DNA of 23,226 bases, taken from the IMG/VR virus record IMGVR_UViG_3300001848_000267, positions 1 through 23,226 of that record; one strand, given 5' to 3'. The DNA is from a virus. Both the position numbers and the translations under genes were made by a program. This document shows positions 14,695 through 20,825 of this stretch, piece by piece (position 1 is the stretch's first letter; the number at the start of each line of letters is the position of its first letter). The notes under the pieces are model-generated. The model did not search any database. It was not told where the DNA came from and saw nothing but the letters and a program-made list of their open reading frames with translations.

Positions 14695-15306
14695 ATGCCC
14701 GACGCCGGCCTGGCTGATGGTTCGGTGCTGACCAGCGCCAACTATGACACCTATCTGCGGCAGCAGGTGGTGGCACAGATGACGACGGTGACTCGTCCGA
14801 CCGGTGTTGAGGGTCGTCTGATCACGACGACGGACTCGAAGCGTGTCGAGTGTTACGACGGTACGAACTGGGTGCGTGTGGCGAACTACACCGCAGCCGG
14901 TCGTTCCGGCGTCCAGTTGGCACGCGTTGCAGCCCAGTCGATTGCGAGCAACACGGCGACGTTCACGGCGGTCTCGTGGGATACGGAAACCACTGACACC
15001 GACAACTACATCGTCGCCCCGTCGGACACGATCACCATCCCGACCGGGCTCGGCGGTCTGTATGCCATCAGTGCGGTGTTGGCGTGGGCGTCTTCGCCCG
15101 GTGCGAACAGCAGCATCGAGGTCTTCGTGAACGGCACCACCTCGTGGCGTCATCCGATCGGTGCCGGCACCCAAATGACGACGTGTTCGATGTCGGTGGT
15201 AGTGCCGGTCGCTGCCGCACAGACCGTGCAGGTGCGTGTGTCGCAAGGTTCTGGTGCTGCGATCAACATCACCGGAAACCTCGAAATGTGGAGGCTGTCA
15301 GCATGA
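14695..15306 (+). CDS. Probable receptor-binding tail protein (C1q/TNF-like)
   Basis: A 203-residue protein. Residues 1-25 (ADGSVLTSANYDTYLRQQVV) match the tail-attachment helix of many siphovirus tail-fibre proteins. Residues 45-65 hold an RLITTTDSKRVECYDGTNWVRV strand pair. Residues 80-203 look like a C1q/TNF-type jelly roll, with strands ending in LEMWRLS as the trimer-forming last strand. These suggest a short trimeric fibre tip that binds the cell surface; the fold is inferred from pattern, not proven. GGAGGACGTT before ATG 14695 is a strong ribosome site. The end overlaps the endolysin by four bases (ATGA), linking receptor and lysis genes. Confidence 0.7.
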   Translation: MPDAGLADGSVLTSANYDTYLRQQVVAQMTTVTRPTGVEGRLITTTDSKRVECYDGTNWVRVANYTAAGRSGVQLARVAAQSIASNTATFTAVSWDTETTDTDNYIVAPSDTITIPTGLGGLYAISAVLAWASSPGANSSIEVFVNGTTSWRHPIGAGTQMTTCSMSVVVPVAAAQTVQVRVSQGSGAAINITGNLEMWRLSA

Positions 15307-15935
15307 TCGAGTTCCCGCCCGTTGAAATGCCGTCCGATCTGACCGGTGTGGCAAACGGTCGCCTCGGGCCGTGCAACCTGACCGATGTCTTCTTCGTCGG
15401 TGTCGGCCACCTGTCAATGCATCCGCTCGCAGCTCGTGCGTGGCACGCAATGACAGCGATCTGCAAAGCAGAAACCAAAGCTGACCTGTCAACGACCGGC
15501 GCCTACCGCCCGTTCGACGCCCAACTGCAACTGTTCAACGAGCGATACACGCCGACGTATCTGCCGCTGCGGAACGTCCTCACCAGCCAGCGCACCTACC
15601 AGGGCAAGACCTGGTATCTGCGTCGAGGCTGCGCACCAGCTGCAACGCCAGGCACCAGCAATCACGGTTGGGGTATCGCAATCGACAGCGCCATCGCCGC
15701 ACCCACCTATGACCCGACCGCCAAAGTGTGGGTCACGAAGATCGTCGGGATTACCGCCGATCCAAAGGTGTGGCAGTGGGTGCAGGACAACGCAATGTCG
15801 TTCGGGTTCGGCTGGGAAGGCGCCAAACCGGGTATGTCGGGCTGGGAACCGTGGCATCTGCGCTATTGGGCCGGCGACCGTATCCCGCAGCGCGTCCTTG
15901 ACGTCGAGGCATGGTTCGCAGGAGCGAAACCGTGA
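15303..15935 (+). CDS. Endolysin, M15-family D,D-/L,D-peptidase
   Basis: A zinc peptidase that cuts peptide bonds in peptidoglycan and releases virions. The VanY/M15 signature SNHGWGIAID lies at residues 119-128 (His121 and Asp128 as zinc ligands). The second motif EPWHLRY at 182-188 gives the catalytic Glu182 and the third ligand His185. GAYRPFDAQLQLF (66-78) is the conserved Tyr-Arg substrate segment. At 210 residues it is a single catalytic domain, with a short C-terminal extension and no visible cell wall-binding repeat or signal peptide, so it needs a holin. Upstream in-frame codons are open, but ATG 15303 overlapping the previous stop is the sensible start. Confidence 0.92.
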   Translation: MIEFPPVEMPSDLTGVANGRLGPCNLTDVFFVGVGHLSMHPLAARAWHAMTAICKAETKADLSTTGAYRPFDAQLQLFNERYTPTYLPLRNVLTSQRTYQGKTWYLRRGCAPAATPGTSNHGWGIAIDSAIAAPTYDPTAKVWVTKIVGITADPKVWQWVQDNAMSFGFGWEGAKPGMSGWEPWHLRYWAGDRIPQRVLDVEAWFAGAKP

Positions 15936-16201
15936 TCGGCCTGTCAGCACCTGAAGGCGCAGTGCTGGCCGCCGTGATTCCGGTGCTGATCGTTCAGGTG
16001 GTGCAGGTCGTGCAGCAGCGGTCCGCCGGAAAGCAAAGCAAAGCGGCTGCCGAGCAGCTACGTCCGAACGGTGGCTCATCGTTGCGCGACGCCGTCGACC
16101 GTATGGAACGCAAAGTCGACAGGATGCACGACCGGCACGACACGCTGGCCGAACGCATCTACCTACTCGAGGACTACATCACGAAACCGAGGGAACGCTA
16201 A
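15932..16201 (+). CDS. DUF2746-like membrane protein, possible holin
   Basis: An 89-residue protein with one N-terminal membrane span (about residues 7-28, AVLAAVIPVLIVQVVQVV) followed by a Gln/Lys-rich segment, LRPNGGSSLRDAVDRMERKVDR and a predicted coiled coil to the end. The PNGGSSLRDAVDR motif is the hallmark I associate with the actinophage DUF2746 family found beside lysins. A holin or spanin-like lysis role is suggested by topology and by its position directly after the endolysin, but it is not demonstrated. GGAG (15921-15924) lies 7 bases before GTG 15932, which overlaps the endolysin stop as GTGA. The 3' end overlaps the next ATG. Confidence 0.75.
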   Translation: MIGLSAPEGAVLAAVIPVLIVQVVQVVQQRSAGKQSKAAAEQLRPNGGSSLRDAVDRMERKVDRMHDRHDTLAERIYLLEDYITKPRER

Positions 16202-18051
16202 TGGCTGTCGTTTCGCAGGCTCCGGCCACGTTGGACATCGTCGCCGTCAAAGGTGACGATCTGACGTTGACGTTGTCGGTCACCGAGAACAGTGTCGCCT
16301 ACGACTGGACTGGTGCAACGGTCGCAACGGCAATCCTCCAGAACGGCACGGCGGTTGCCACCAACTTCACGACCGCCACACCGGTCGCCGGCACTCTCAC
16401 ACTGTCGTTGACCGACACGCAGACCACAACGCTCGGTGTTGCCACCTACCGGTGGTGGGTGTCGGTGACGAAAGCATCGGCTACTAGGTCGTGGATCGCT
16501 GGCACGCTGTCGGTCGTCGAGGCCGGCTGGGGCGGTACGTCATCGTCGTCGGTGTCGCTGGCGATCACCACCGGCACCACCAGCCTGACCTTGACGTCCA
16601 TCACGGGTGGCAACGCGTCAGGAATCTCGCTGACCGACACAAGTGACCGTTTCGCCGCAACAAACGTCGAAACTGCATTGGCCGAAATGTCGACGCAGTG
16701 GAAACACAAACCGTCCAGCAGTTTCATGCGAAACCTCGGTCTGACGGATCGACCCACGACGATGGTCGTGATGGGCGACAGCACCGGCAACGACGTCGAC
16801 GAATGGCCGTACGTCACCGCAACCTGGCTCGGCACCCTCTACCCCGGCTACACCGTCCACCATCGCCTGTGGAGCGACACCGCTCAAGGCTGGCTGTTGC
16901 CGACCGTTCTTCAGACGGGAACAGCCGGCGAAGCATATTTCACGATGGGAACGACGGACAGTCGCAACTTCAGCGTGAACGACAGCGCAACCTTGTCCCC
17001 GACTGGCGACGTGTCGGTTCGCGTCAAAATGCGACGCAGCAACTGGCTTTCAGCAGCCGACTGCGAAGCGTTCAACAAGTTCGACGTCGCAGGCGCCAGA
17101 TCGTGGCGATTCATCGTCGGCGCAACCGGACTGCTGACGTTCGAACATTCATCCGACGGCACAAACCTGAAGACGCAGGTGTCCTCACAAGCCGTCGGTT
17201 TTGCGAACAACGCATCCGGCTGGGTGCGAGCCGACCTTGACGTCGACAACGGGGCAAGCCAGTACGCAGTGACGTTCTACACGTCCGACGACGGCACAAC
17301 CTGGACGCAGCTCGGCACCACAAAAACCGCAGCCGGCGTCTCGTCGATTTTCGATTCGACCGCTCAGCTCAGGATTTGCAACCGTGGAGGAACTAACCAA
17401 GGCGGCGACATCTTTGCTGCTGACTTCTTCAACGGGATCGGCGCAACACCAACTCTGATCGCATCATGGCGTGCGGGCGAAATGTGGCGCTCGGGATCAA
17501 CCGTCGGCCGGATCGATGGTTACGACGTGTGTGGAAACTTCTGGTCGGGCAACACACCCGCGCTGACACAGGGCATCACTGGCGCACCCGTTCTCACGAT
17601 TCGCAACGCAAGCGTCACCGGACAAGCGTTGACGTACTTCACCGACGTGACCCGGTTTCCGAAGATCAACACCGGCAGGGTTCGCATGACGATGGTGTCG
17701 TTGTCGCACAACGAGGGCGGAACCTACGCCAATCTCCAAGGCGACCAGTATTACTCGGACGTCTCGACGTTCCTGACTCAGATCACAACGCTCAACGCAA
17801 CGTCGGCCATCGTCTTGCACGGTCAAAACCCAAAGGCGACACCGAGCACCAGCGACGCCATCAACGGGCACAAAGATCGAGTGCGATCGCTTGCCGAACT
17901 GGCCGCAAACCTCAACCACGGCTGGATTGACGCTTACACGGCAATGGCCGGCAACGAAACGACCTACGTCTCGTCCGACGGCATACACCCAACAGCCGCT
18001 GGCAATGCGCTGTGGGCAACGCTCACCAAACGATTCCTCATCAACAGCTAA
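16201..18051 (+). CDS. Tail spike with SGNH/GDSL esterase split by a beta insert
   Basis: The 616-residue protein has four parts. Residues 8-108 resemble the N-terminal beta domain of baseplate upper protein (BppU): VKGDDLTLTLSVTENSVAYDWTGATV. Residues 110-180 are a linker with a helical segment. An SGNH hydrolase begins at MVVMGDSTGND, with nucleophile Ser194. Residues about 240-480 are a jelly-roll-like insert (RVKMRRSNWL...SWRFIVGATGLLTFEHSSDG). The hydrolase resumes with MVSLSHNEG (Asn504, oxyanion block III) and ends with SDGIHPTAAG, supplying the catalytic Asp593 and His596. Such esterases remove acyl groups from host polysaccharide, so a surface-sugar deacetylase or receptor-processing role is likely (inference). 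The ATG overlaps the previous stop. Confidence 0.82.
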   Translation: MAVVSQAPATLDIVAVKGDDLTLTLSVTENSVAYDWTGATVATAILQNGTAVATNFTTATPVAGTLTLSLTDTQTTTLGVATYRWWVSVTKASATRSWIAGTLSVVEAGWGGTSSSSVSLAITTGTTSLTLTSITGGNASGISLTDTSDRFAATNVETALAEMSTQWKHKPSSSFMRNLGLTDRPTTMVVMGDSTGNDVDEWPYVTATWLGTLYPGYTVHHRLWSDTAQGWLLPTVLQTGTAGEAYFTMGTTDSRNFSVNDSATLSPTGDVSVRVKMRRSNWLSAADCEAFNKFDVAGARSWRFIVGATGLLTFEHSSDGTNLKTQVSSQAVGFANNASGWVRADLDVDNGASQYAVTFYTSDDGTTWTQLGTTKTAAGVSSIFDSTAQLRICNRGGTNQGGDIFAADFFNGIGATPTLIASWRAGEMWRSGSTVGRIDGYDVCGNFWSGNTPALTQGITGAPVLTIRNASVTGQALTYFTDVTRFPKINTGRVRMTMVSLSHNEGGTYANLQGDQYYSDVSTFLTQITTLNATSAIVLHGQNPKATPSTSDAINGHKDRVRSLAELAANLNHGWIDAYTAMAGNETTYVSSDGIHPTAAGNALWATLTKRFLINS

Positions 18052-18060
18052 GGACACGAC

Positions 18061-18240
18061 ATGCACCGCATCTTCGGCACCAACGGCGCAGCATCAGCAT
18101 TGCGCACCATCCTCCGAGCTGCCATCGTCATCGCCACCGCCTTTGGCTGGAAACTGTCCGCGGACCAGGTCGCCGCCATCCAGCTCGGCATCGAAGCCCT
18201 CCTGCAGGCCGGCCAACAGTGGTACGGCAAAGGATTCTGA
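18061..18240 (+). CDS. Small hydrophobic protein, possible holin or lysis accessory
   Basis: A 59-residue protein not longer than many holins. It has a basic-polar start (MHRIFGTNGAASALRTILR), a hydrophobic segment AAIVIATAFGW (residues 20-30), the helix KLSADQVAAIQLGIEALLQAGQQWY and a short basic end. The LSADQVAAIQ helix after a short hydrophobic span recurs in small actinophage membrane proteins near the lysis genes. AAGGACACGAC before ATG 18061 serves as a ribosome site. Its position nine bases after the spike and two before the next gene shows it is part of the late unit. A second holin-like protein beside the DUF2746-like protein is plausible, but direct evidence is absent. Confidence 0.65.
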   Translation: MHRIFGTNGAASALRTILRAAIVIATAFGWKLSADQVAAIQLGIEALLQAGQQWYGKGF

Positions 18241-18241
18241 C

Positions 18242-18487
18242 ATGGGTCTCGGCGACGCACTGCAACAGCAGGCCGGTCGCAACTATCGGATGCGCTGCGC
18301 AATCGCCGTCCTGATCGAACGGCTTGACGACGCAGACGCCAACGCACTGCTCGAGGCGCTCGCACCCGACTCCACCATGACAAACGGGCAGATCGAACGA
18401 GCCCTCGCCGCCGAAGGCCACAGCCACGTCAAGTCGTACACCGTGATGCGACACAGGAACGGCTCCTGCAGCTGTGGCACTCGCTGA
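18242..18487 (+). CDS. Small DNA-binding-type protein with Cys-x-Cys end
   Basis: An 81-residue protein made mostly of helices: an N-terminal acidic helix (LIERLDDADANALLEALA), then MTNGQIERALAAEGHSHVKSYTVMRHRNGSCSCGTR. The second half looks like a short helix-turn-helix (residues 46-72) used by small phage DNA-binding proteins, ending in RHRNGSCSC, a basic, cysteine-containing tail. I recall similar short proteins in actinophages next to a metallophosphoesterase, as here. Regulatory or accessory DNA binding is an inference. The frame extends upstream without a stop, but ATG 18242 directly after the previous stop is the natural start; its last 14 bases overlap the next gene. Confidence 0.65.
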   Translation: MGLGDALQQQAGRNYRMRCAIAVLIERLDDADANALLEALAPDSTMTNGQIERALAAEGHSHVKSYTVMRHRNGSCSCGTR

Positions 18488-19628
18488 CGCACTCAACGAC
18501 CAGCAGCCAGAACGGTCGCAGCGCAACCTGATCGTCGGCAAGATCCAAGACCTCCTTGACCGGTCAGGGATCGACGTCGAGGATGTCGGACGAGTCAACC
18601 GTGTCAACGTGTGGCAAGGGTTCCACAAGAACGCCGAAGGTGAAGCCGAAGTCGTCGACCTGGTCGGCATCCAACTGTCACCGCACTGGGCGGACGGGCC
18701 CCAATGGCCGGTCGTACAGCAGGCCGCACCGGTCAAACTGGCCGCACAAAAGGTCAAACCGCAACGCACCGACGGCTGGCATGACTGCGTGATCCTTCCC
18801 GACATGCAGATCGGCTACTACCGGAACCGTGCCGGCGACCTCGAGCCCATCCATGACGAGGCTGCGATCGCCGTCGCGCTCGCTATCACCGCCACCATCA
18901 ACCCGGCGCTGCTGGTGCTGGTCGGCGACAACCTTGACGGCGCCGAACTCGGCAAGTATCGAACAAGCCCCGCCTACCAGCAGACCACACAGGCCGCTGT
19001 CGACCGGCTGGCCACCCTGTGCGCCGAGCTGCGTCGTGCAGCACCGAACGCACGCATCGTCTGGCTCGCAGGCAACCACGAGGAACGACTGCCCCGCTAC
19101 ATCCTCGACAACGCTGTCGCAGCGTTCGCGTTGCGGAAGGGGAACGCACCCGAATCGTGGCCGGTGATGTCGCTGCCGTATCTGGCACGCATGGACGAAC
19201 ACGGCGTCGAGTACCTGCCCGGCTATCCGGCGTCGTCGTTCTGGATCAACGACCGGTTGCGTGTCATCCACGGCGACAAGGTCAACAGCGGTGGCAGCAC
19301 CGCCCACAAATACCTCGGGACCGAGAAGGTGTCGGTCATCTACGGCCACATCCATCGACGCGAATACGCCGCTCGCACCCGCGAGGACCGTGACGGCGCC
19401 AAAGAGATCATGGCTGCGTCGCCCGGTTGCCTTGCCAAGATCACCGGCGAAGTTCCCTCGACCCGTGGCGGCGTCGATTTGGACGGCCGGCCACTGCCAC
19501 GCATCGAGGACTGGCAGCAAGGCATCGGCCACGTCGTCTACCAAGACGGCGACGGCATGTTCACCTACACGAACGTCGCCATCCACGACGGCTGGGCGCT
19601 GTTCAACGGCAAGGAGTACCGAGCGTGA
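18474..19628 (+). CDS. Calcineurin-like metallophosphoesterase
   Basis: A 384-residue phosphoesterase with a separate N-terminal helical domain (residues 1-95). The metal site is complete but for one variation. Block I is LPDMQIG (Asp110, with Gln112 where His is usual). Block II is GDNLD (151-155), block III GNHEE (200-204), block IV VIHGDK (His266) and block V GHIHR (291-295). The substrate could be a phosphodiester or nucleotide; sequence alone cannot say which. Enzymes of this kind occur in actinophages late or near DNA metabolism genes. GTG 18474 starts inside the previous gene by 14 bases, with ACAGGA about a dozen bases before it; the end overlaps the next start. Confidence 0.87.
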   Translation: MALADALNDQQPERSQRNLIVGKIQDLLDRSGIDVEDVGRVNRVNVWQGFHKNAEGEAEVVDLVGIQLSPHWADGPQWPVVQQAAPVKLAAQKVKPQRTDGWHDCVILPDMQIGYYRNRAGDLEPIHDEAAIAVALAITATINPALLVLVGDNLDGAELGKYRTSPAYQQTTQAAVDRLATLCAELRRAAPNARIVWLAGNHEERLPRYILDNAVAAFALRKGNAPESWPVMSLPYLARMDEHGVEYLPGYPASSFWINDRLRVIHGDKVNSGGSTAHKYLGTEKVSVIYGHIHRREYAARTREDRDGAKEIMAASPGCLAKITGEVPSTRGGVDLDGRPLPRIEDWQQGIGHVVYQDGDGMFTYTNVAIHDGWALFNGKEYRA

Positions 19629-19771
19629 GCAAGCATCCGTTGAAACTGACCGCCGGCGAAGCATCACAATTGGCGTCGCTCATCGCGGCCGTCGCACGCC
19701 CACGTTCCGCTGACGAGGTGAACGCTGTCGAACGCTGGCTCGGTCGGCTCCTCAAGGCAAGCCGAGAGTGA
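19625..19771 (+). CDS. Small protein of unknown function
   Basis: A 48-residue basic protein, KHPLKLTAGEASQLASLIAAVARP followed by ADEVNAVERWLGRLLKAS. It is predicted as two helices with a Pro-Arg turn, without cysteines or a membrane span. GTG 19625 overlaps the phosphoesterase stop (GTGA), and the ribosome site AAGGAG (19611-19616) stands eight bases before it. The end overlaps the following gene as GTGA. The overlaps on both sides and the good ribosome site support a real gene despite its size. The function is not recognisable; placement suggests a small accessory of the phosphoesterase segment. Confidence 0.6.
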   Translation: MSKHPLKLTAGEASQLASLIAAVARPRSADEVNAVERWLGRLLKASRE

Positions 19772-20001
19772 AACGCCGGCCGGTGTGGATTCGCTGGCAC
19801 GATGCAGCGCATGTGGCGCCAGGGGAGTGGGTCGACAACCTGGCCGACACCGGCGTGACTGTCCACACCGTTGGGGTGCTGATCGGCAAGACCAAAACCC
19901 ATCTCGTGATCGCGCACTCGGTCGATTCGTCCGGCAACTGCACCGGCGTGTTTTCCATCCCTCGCACCGCCGTCGAGGACTGGCACGAGCTGCACGACTA
20001 A
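19768..20001 (+). CDS. Small beta-rich phage protein of unknown function
   Basis: A 77-residue protein beginning KRRPVWIRWHDAAHVAPGEWVD and continuing VHTVGVLIGKTKTHLVIAHSVD, then GVFSIPRTAVEDWHEL. The strand-turn-strand series with a final IPR...V..W pattern is shared with small phage proteins that look like SH3-type barrels (V..W.DA..-GxW-VGxL-hhh-S-hxIPR), a family I recognise by pattern only. No known activity can be given. GTG 19768 overlaps the upstream stop. It is the last gene before the terminator at 20035, so it ends the long late transcription unit. Confidence 0.65.
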   Translation: MKRRPVWIRWHDAAHVAPGEWVDNLADTGVTVHTVGVLIGKTKTHLVIAHSVDSSGNCTGVFSIPRTAVEDWHELHD

Positions 20002-20007
20002 TAGATC

Positions 20008-20080
20008 GCGATCGTCCGCCCGATCGCTGAGCGCACACCCCCGGCCGAACCTCCACGGCCGGGGGTGTCGACGCGTTTTT
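20008..20080 (+). terminator. Double-hairpin terminator ending the late unit
   Basis: The first hairpin has 7-bp arms GCGATCG/CGATCGC (20008-20014 and 20021-20027) directly after the stop of the upstream gene. The second has a perfect 13-bp GC-rich stem (20035-20047 with 20056-20068, 8-base loop), followed a few bases later by five T residues (20076-20080). This is a typical rho-independent terminator. It separates the structural/lysis unit from the following promoter and attachment region. Confidence 0.9.
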
Positions 20081-20095
20081 GGTTCAACGAATTGT

Positions 20096-20125
20096 TTGAC
20101 ACCGTCACGCATCTATGGTTAGATA
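20096..20125 (+). promoter_or_regulatory. Promoter with leaderless start for the 20131 gene
   Basis: A perfect -35 box TTGACA (20096-20101) is followed by a 17- or 18-base spacer and TTAGAT/TAGATA (20119-20125) as the -10 region. The ATG begins only five bases after TAGATA (six after TTAGAT), so transcription would start at or next to the A of the ATG, and no Shine-Dalgarno sequence is present. The imperfect -10 overlaps an inverted repeat ATCTA-TGGT-TAGAT (20111-20124), a likely operator half-site pair. Confidence 0.7.
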
Positions 20126-20130
20126 GCGTC

Positions 20131-20370
20131 ATGAACAACAACGACATCAACCGCAACGCAATCCGGCAGGCACTTAAGACCGTTGTCGACATCAACGGCA
20201 AGTGGGAACCCAATCACGAATTTTGGTTTGACATTGACGCTGCGGAGGTCGCGATCATGAGCGGCGCTGTTGCTGCGCACATTGATGACGACATGCCGAG
20301 TTCCGACGTCAACGAACAGCTGGCGCTCGGCGCGTACTTGTCCGATGGCATCTGGTGGGTCAAGGCGTGA
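20131..20370 (+). CDS. Small protein of unknown function in the pre-attP operon
   Basis: A 79-residue acidic protein, starting MNNNDINRNAIRQALKTVVD and continuing through NGKWEPNHEFWFDIDAAEVAIMSGAVAAH to SDGIWWVKA. Several Trp and Asp residues and no cysteines; mixed helix and strand. It is the first gene after the terminator and starts with an apparently leaderless ATG, five to six bases after a -10 element. The frame is open upstream of ATG 20131, but that stretch is promoter and terminator, so the ATG is favoured. It is followed by a gene that overlaps its stop. Function cannot be assigned; placement next to attP may mean lysogeny-related expression. Confidence 0.65.
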   Translation: MNNNDINRNAIRQALKTVVDINGKWEPNHEFWFDIDAAEVAIMSGAVAAHIDDDMPSSDVNEQLALGAYLSDGIWWVKA

Positions 20371-20561
20371 GCAACGCCGATCGGCAACGTCGATATCGCC
20401 AGCGTTTGGGCAGCAACGTCAATGGTCCTCCTGGTCCGGCCCCGTCAGCGCCATGCGGGACAGTGTCTGCCTACAAGCGTCATTTGCGCCATTGCGAAAC
20501 GCCATGCTCGGCGTGTCGAGCGGCGTGGGCTGCGTACCATCGCAAACGCAACGACATGTAA
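20367..20561 (+). CDS. Small zinc-finger-like actinophage protein
   Basis: A 64-residue basic protein. It opens MSNADRQRRYRQRLG, the common N-terminus of small DNA-binding phage proteins, and then has CGTVSAYKRHLRHCETPCSACRAAWAAYHRKR. This CGT...YxRHxR-x-C...PC..C layout is a widespread small family in actinobacteria and their phages, presumably holding zinc through Cys30, Cys43, Cys47 and Cys50 (and His). The role is unknown; RNA or DNA binding is plausible. GTG 20367 overlaps the previous stop (GTGA) with AAGG just before it. The stop codon TAA lies inside the first of the putative integrase arm repeats. Confidence 0.65.
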   Translation: MSNADRQRRYRQRLGSNVNGPPGPAPSAPCGTVSAYKRHLRHCETPCSACRAAWAAYHRKRNDM

Positions 20562-20577
20562 CGGCGTGTAACGGCAG
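20557..20577 (+). repeat. Left arm-type repeats of attP
   Basis: Two copies of TGTAACGGC (20557-20565 and 20567-20575) lie head to tail with a 10-bp period, so on the same face of the helix. The second copy forms part of a 13-bp stretch, CGTGTAACGGCAG (20565-20577), that is exactly repeated at 20772-20784. They are probable integrase N-terminal-domain sites. Confidence 0.65.
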
Positions 20578-20586
20578 ATCCGAAAT

Positions 20587-20598
20587 GTGGTCGACCAC
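20587..20598. repeat. 12-bp perfect palindrome GTGGTCGACCAC
   Basis: A perfect 12-bp inverted repeat sits in the left arm of attP, between the arm repeats and the tRNA core. It could bind an excisionase, a repressor or a host factor; no match elsewhere in the window was noticed. It is not preceded by recognisable promoter boxes. Confidence 0.5.
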
Positions 20599-20652
20599 CA
20601 CAACGCTGACCTGCGGTTTCGCGATCTACCGAAAGGAAAAACCCCTGAATAC

Positions 20653-20700
20653 GCGCCCTCTCAAGGTGGCGGCACGGGTTCGAATCCCGTACGGGCTGCA
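20653..20700 (+). other. attP core: 3' half of a tRNA gene
   Basis: A T-arm with perfect 5-bp stem ACGGG/CCCGT and loop TTCGAAT (20674-20690) is followed by a seven-base acceptor strand ACGGGCT and a G at the discriminator position (20698). Upstream, an anticodon arm can be drawn with loop CTCTCAA (20658-20664) on a stem of four pairs, one of them G-T. The anticodon would be CUC (Glu), although the outermost stem pair mismatches and the 5' half of a tRNA is absent. This is the part a phage carries to restore the host tRNA on integration. The tRNA identity is tentative. Confidence 0.75.
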
Positions 20701-20704
20701 ACAC

Positions 20705-20749
20705 AAAACCCCTGCTCAGAGCACATAACTGAGCGGGGGTTTTGCTTTT
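20705..20749 (+). terminator. Strong terminator after the tRNA segment
   Basis: A 15-bp stem (20705-20719 with 20729-20743, one G-U pair) with a 9-base loop, A-rich on the 5' side and ending TTTT-GC-TTTT on the 3' side, so it could work in both directions. After integration it would terminate transcription of the restored host tRNA before it runs into the integrase gene. Confidence 0.9.
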
Positions 20750-20764
20750 CCGGAGGGCGTTTCG

Positions 20765-20784
20765 TGTAACGCGTGTAACGGCAG
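20765..20784 (+). repeat. Right arm-type repeats of attP
   Basis: Two copies of TGTAACG (20765-20771 and 20774-20780) lie head to tail nine bases apart. The second belongs to the 13-bp sequence CGTGTAACGGCAG shared with the left arm. Their place just before the integrase promoter means integrase binding could also shut off its own gene. Confidence 0.65.
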
Positions 20785-20789
20785 GCCGG

Positions 20790-20818
20790 TTGACGACCAT
20801 CCAAGACGCGTGCAAACT
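20790..20818 (+). promoter_or_regulatory. Integrase promoter (leaderless type)
   Basis: TTGACG (20790-20795) and CAAACT (20813-20818) are 17 bases apart, and GTG 20826 starts seven bases after the -10, where transcription would begin. No Shine-Dalgarno sequence precedes the GTG. The -10 is weak, so the promoter assignment is tentative, but the -35 and the spacing echo the two other promoters in this region. Confidence 0.45.
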
Positions 20819-20825
20819 CGCCGCC

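Larger units (their letters stand above)
20557..20784. other. Phage attachment region (attP) between two pairs of direct repeats
   Basis: This largely non-coding stretch between the last small gene and the integrase contains, in order: two tandem TGTAACGG copies (20557-20575), a 12-bp palindrome (20587-20598), a 10-bp repeat AAAACCCCTG (20638-20647), the 3' half of a tRNA gene (20653-20700), a terminator that includes the second AAAACCCCTG (20705-20714), and two more TGTAACG copies (20765-20782). The layout, with a tRNA-derived core flanked by repeated integrase-type sites and the integrase next door, is the standard design of attP for tyrosine integrases. The function is inferred from this layout. 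Confidence 0.8.

Noticed and set aside
18242-20001. A new defence or anti-defence system around the phosphoesterase
   Set aside because: No partner effector, sensor or nucleotide cyclase is visible; the neighbours are small unknown proteins of common phage type.
20617-20634. Inverted repeat TTTCG...CGAAA in the attP left arm
   Set aside because: Only 5-bp arms with an 8-base spacer; expected by chance at this length.
20653-20700. An intact tRNA gene
   Set aside because: T-arm and acceptor 3' strand are clear, but no matching acceptor 5' strand or D-arm is found in the preceding 60 bases, so only a 3' half exists.
20653-20700. The 3' end of tmRNA (ssrA) as integration target
   Set aside because: The T-loop and 3' end (TTCGAAT, then ACGGGCT-G) fit a normal tRNA better; bacterial tmRNA ends I know have a TTCGATT-type loop and a different acceptor strand.
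20742-20825. Longer integrase start upstream of GTG 20826
   Set aside because: This stretch contains the terminator's 3' arm and the repeat pair. TTG 20790 remains possible, but the protein homology begins close to GTG 20826.
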